A stretch of DNA of 64,000 bases, from the NCBI GenBank assembly GCA_964500205.1, contig CAZCNS010000001.1, positions 62,001 through 126,000 of the forward strand, written 5' to 3'. The notes under the pieces were generated by a model. The model ran no database searches. It saw nothing but the letters and a program-made list of their open reading frames with translations, and was not told where the DNA came from. Below, piece after piece: positions 61,514-64,000 of this stretch. This stretch comes from UBA10329 sp964500205 (GTDB lineage Bacteria; Bacteroidota; Bacteroidia; UBA10329). A program made the position numbers and the translations under genes. How positions within the stretch are numbered: position 1 is the stretch's first letter; every line of letters begins with the position of its first letter.

Positions 61514-64000
61514 CTACTTCCCAGCTGTGCTACCAACCTGTATGAGATTCTTGAACATCTCCATTTCGGACTGCAGCTGGGTCATCTGCACGCTGTGTTC
61601 GGATACCGATGCCTTTAGCGTGGTATTCTCATCCATCATCGACCTAATCATCGTTTGTTGCTCTTGCAGGCCTCTAAGGAGCACTGTCGTAAGTTTTTCA
61701 TAATGAACGATGTAGCGATCTGATTCCTTATCGTAATAGACCATATCTGGAAAATGTTCAAGTATCTCCTGTGCAATAACCCCGATGTGATCTTCACTTC
61801 CAAGGCTAAGTTCATCCTTATATTGGAACCGAATGGTGCTAAGATCGATGAGAGTTGGCAATACATTTTCCAATGGCCGAATATTTTTCTTCGTTCTAAT
61901 ATCAGAAACAGCAGTCCCAGAAGACCAAATAGCTCCACCATCATACAGCACCATATTTCTGTCATTTTGCAATGAAAGATAGAAATCAGCTCGTTGAGCC
62001 GATCTGAACCTCCCACTCCGGGTGTTAAATTCTTCTGCTTCCAGTCTTCCATTAGACTCAAACTTCATGGCCAACGCAGATGACCCCGTTGAATTGTTCC
62101 CTGTTAGGAAACGTAAATCATTCGTTTCCACGTCAATAAACCAAGCCGTGCCAGCTGAATTCGCATTATTCATTTGAATCTGCGCTCCTTCCACCCCTCC
62201 TCGCGAACCAAGTATCAGCGTTGATTCGGATGGTGGCATTGTACCGAGATCATAACTTGCATCAACTACCAATTGAGTGCCACCTGAAGCGCTTCCCAGC
62301 ATACGAATCCCCTCACTATTCTGACCAGTGCTCAGATACACTGTTTGATTGCCATGGAGTATCGGACCATCAAAAGATCCGCCTAAATGGGCTACGTAGT
62401 GATTACCGTCATTACCAGCCCTGAGTCTGATTTGATTATCGTTCAGAGCAATGTTTCCTCCAGACACATCCAATTTAGCAGTTGGTGAATTGGTGCCGAC
62501 ACCAACTCTATCGTTCGTTGCATCAATAGATAAGGTTATTCCATCTACATTGAACGCATCCACGCCTGTTCCTGTAAAACTCATTTTATTGGTGGCGGTC
62601 AAGCCAGAAACGGTTGTGGCTTGCGTGAGTGCTCCACCCAAACGAATGGTGGCTGGGGCAGTTTCAGTCAGTCCGTTCTCGGCAGTGACTATATCAGTCG
62701 GATCCGTCCACGTCCCCACCCCGTTGGCATCGGAGGTCAGCACCTTTCCCGTACCGGGCGCACCGCCACGGATGCGCACCTGACCGTCAATGTCGAGCCG
62801 CTGCGTAGGAGCTGCCACGTTGATGCCTACGTTGCCACTGGGACCCTGGATTCGCATACGCTCGACCGAGGATGAGTTTGACGATGAACTCACATTGCGA
62901 GCACTCTCGAAAACTATATCGCCCCACTGCGAACCTTGACTCGGATTCGGGTAACGGTTTCCTCCCGAACGCAGCACCAAGTTGCCTCCCCGCATGGTAT
63001 TGTCCGTGTGCGTGTAAGCATTGCCGGCCTCCAACAGCAAACTGCCGCCAGACCTGGCTCCTCCAGTGCTTGCAGCGCTGCCCGAAACAACACGCAACGT
63101 GTCACCTTGATTGCCCGCATTGGCAGACTGAACCCGCAGTGTCTTTGTTCCGCCCCTGCTGAGCAGCACATTTCCGTCTACCTGCAACCGCTCCTCAGGC
63201 GCAACCGTACCGATACCAACACGCTGATTGGTAGCGTCCACGTTGAGAATGGATGTCCCTGCCCCGTTTTGCAACTGAATCGCGGTCACAGCGTCCGTAT
63301 TCGGACGGATGGATACCGTGCCCGCATCCGCTCGCGTGTAAACAGGGGACTGGAAGGACGTGCCTGCCCTGCCAGTGCCGGATATCCAAAAATCGGAGGT
63401 AGGCTGTGTGGCGGCATTCTGGTTCCTGATGAACAAGGTGCCAGGGTTAACACTCTGCCACTGCGTGCCGTCTGAAGTGAGAATGTTGCCGTTCGCGCCA
63501 GGGGCAAGTCCGGTCATCACTCCGCTGCCGTTGTTCACCACAAGCGCGTTGGCAGTGCCGCTCGCCAACTTCGTGCGCGCAATAGCCGCTGAGGCATTGA
63601 TGTCCTCATCCAAAATCGTCCCATTAAGGATCTTGCCCGTGGTCACCGCACCTGTGCCGATGGTCAGCACACCCGCATTGGTGATCGCAGCGTCTCCACT
63701 AAGAGCTACGCCCGTGGCAATGTTAGAACCGTTGCCCACGAAGACCTGACCGCTGGAAAGCGTCTGACTCAACAGGCCCGCAGGTGAACCGAACGACACC
63801 CAGTCGTTTACAGGAGCTCCCACATATCCTTGAAAAGCATTCACCGTGGCATTCCAACGGATGGTGCCAGCTCCACCTGCGGGCGCACCAGCCGTGTTGT
63901 TAGATGATAACCGAAGACGACCCGAGACATCAAGTCGCTCCAGTGGAGATGGAACCCCGACACCGACATTCTGAGCAAACACATTCGCAGACAAAAGCAC
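61514..64000 (-). CDS. Tail-fibre/adhesin with C-terminal S74 intramolecular chaperone (5' end off window)
   Basis: The visible 828 residues run from the end of a signal peptide (LLSANVFAQNVGVG) to the stop at 61514. The body has many short beta units of phage-tail-fibre type (LDVSGRLRLSSNN, LQVDGNVLL, LDIDGQVRIRGG, VGVGTNSPTAKLDVSG), likely a trimeric beta-helix. The C-terminal 130 residues contain SDIRTKKNIRPLENVLPTL and DHIGVIAQEILEHFP, the S74 endosialidase-chaperone domain with its usual Ser-Asp site for self-cleavage, followed by a coiled coil (LQEQQTMIRSMMDENTTLK). No T9SS signal is seen. It may be nearly complete, since the signal peptide starts close to the window edge. Confidence 0.85.
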   Translation of the reverse strand: MLLSANVFAQNVGVGVPSPLERLDVSGRLRLSSNNTAGAPAGGAGTIRWNATVNAFQGYVGAPVNDWVSFGSPAGLLSQTLSSGQVFVGNGSNIATGVALSGDAAITNAGVLTIGTGAVTTGKILNGTILDEDINASAAIARTKLASGTANALVVNNGSGVMTGLAPGANGNILTSDGTQWQSVNPGTLFIRNQNAATQPTSDFWISGTGRAGTSFQSPVYTRADAGTVSIRPNTDAVTAIQLQNGAGTSILNVDATNQRVGIGTVAPEERLQVDGNVLLSRGGTKTLRVQSANAGNQGDTLRVVSGSAASTGGARSGGSLLLEAGNAYTHTDNTMRGGNLVLRSGGNRYPNPSQGSQWGDIVFESARNVSSSSNSSSVERMRIQGPSGNVGINVAAPTQRLDIDGQVRIRGGAPGTGKVLTSDANGVGTWTDPTDIVTAENGLTETAPATIRLGGALTQATTVSGLTATNKMSFTGTGVDAFNVDGITLSIDATNDRVGVGTNSPTAKLDVSGGNIALNDNQIRLRAGNDGNHYVAHLGGSFDGPILHGNQTVYLSTGQNSEGIRMLGSASGGTQLVVDASYDLGTMPPSESTLILGSRGGVEGAQIQMNNANSAGTAWFIDVETNDLRFLTGNNSTGSSALAMKFESNGRLEAEEFNTRSGRFRSAQRADFYLSLQNDRNMVLYDGGAIWSSGTAVSDIRTKKNIRPLENVLPTLIDLSTIRFQYKDELSLGSEDHIGVIAQEILEHFPDMVYYDKESDRYIVHYEKLTTVLLRGLQEQQTMIRSMMDENTTLKASVSEHSVQMTQLQSEMEMFKNLIQVGSTAGK

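Overview
The window looks like chromosomal DNA from an uncultivated member of the Bacteroidota, most likely Flavobacteriales. The evidence is: the type IX secretion (T9SS) translocon gene sprA in the order ruvA-sprA-gcvH; several secreted proteins ending in the T9SS sorting domain (PNP...G.Y.V...KKIIK or RVVR type); DUF3098, PID-CTERM, DarA/DarB and choice-of-anchor L families; TAnnTTTG-type promoter boxes; and few Shine-Dalgarno sequences. Coding DNA is GC-rich for the group, clearly above 50% by eye. There is no rRNA, CRISPR array, prophage or intact insertion sequence.

Layout. 1-5100: a damaged patch of T9SS cargo genes. It holds the tail of an off-window gene, an N-terminally truncated seven-bladed SBBP propeller protein, a WDG-repeat protein and a fragment of a third cargo gene, followed by a cluster of palindromic repeats. 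5106-22713 (minus): a 5,134-residue repetitive surface protein, then darA and darB for dialkylresorcinol (flexirubin-type) lipids. 23268-33041: a sirtuin (minus), then ruvA, sprA, gcvH and a VanZ-like protein. 33090-35591: DAHP synthase/chorismate mutase and a choice-of-anchor L T9SS cargo protein. 35635-39692 (minus): an envelope and housekeeping run ftsX, DUF6141-like, DUF3098, uppP, truB, ending in a DUF433/DUF5615 toxin-antitoxin-like pair. 39935-48643: a four-PAS hybrid histidine kinase, a periplasmic peptidyl-prolyl isomerase, a YqeY-like protein, polyprenyl synthetase, rlmN, a putative outer-membrane protein and tRNA-Arg(CCU). 48684-55768: metG, a ParE-like toxin-antitoxin pair, glpK, a secreted Tudor-like protein, and an overlapping pair made of an ATP-cone/PD-(D/E)xK nuclease and a beta-CASP metallo-beta-lactamase. 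56128-59186: tyrosine catabolism (homogentisate dioxygenase, 4-hydroxyphenylpyruvate dioxygenase) and an MsrA lipoprotein. 59224-64000 (minus): a PID-CTERM small protein, a T9SS cargo protein and the C-terminal part of a long tail-fibre/S74 adhesin.

How the parts fit. SprA is the outer-membrane pore through which the CTD-bearing proteins encoded at both ends of the window would be exported. UppP, polyprenyl synthetase, FtsX and the SurA/PpiD-like isomerase serve envelope building, and DarA/DarB supply a membrane pigment lipid. Gene functions rest on reading motifs in the translated sequence; no database search was run. The most unusual items are the giant repeat protein lacking a recognisable T9SS signal upstream of darAB, the overlapping ATP-cone nuclease/beta-CASP pair, and the rearranged repeat-rich left edge.
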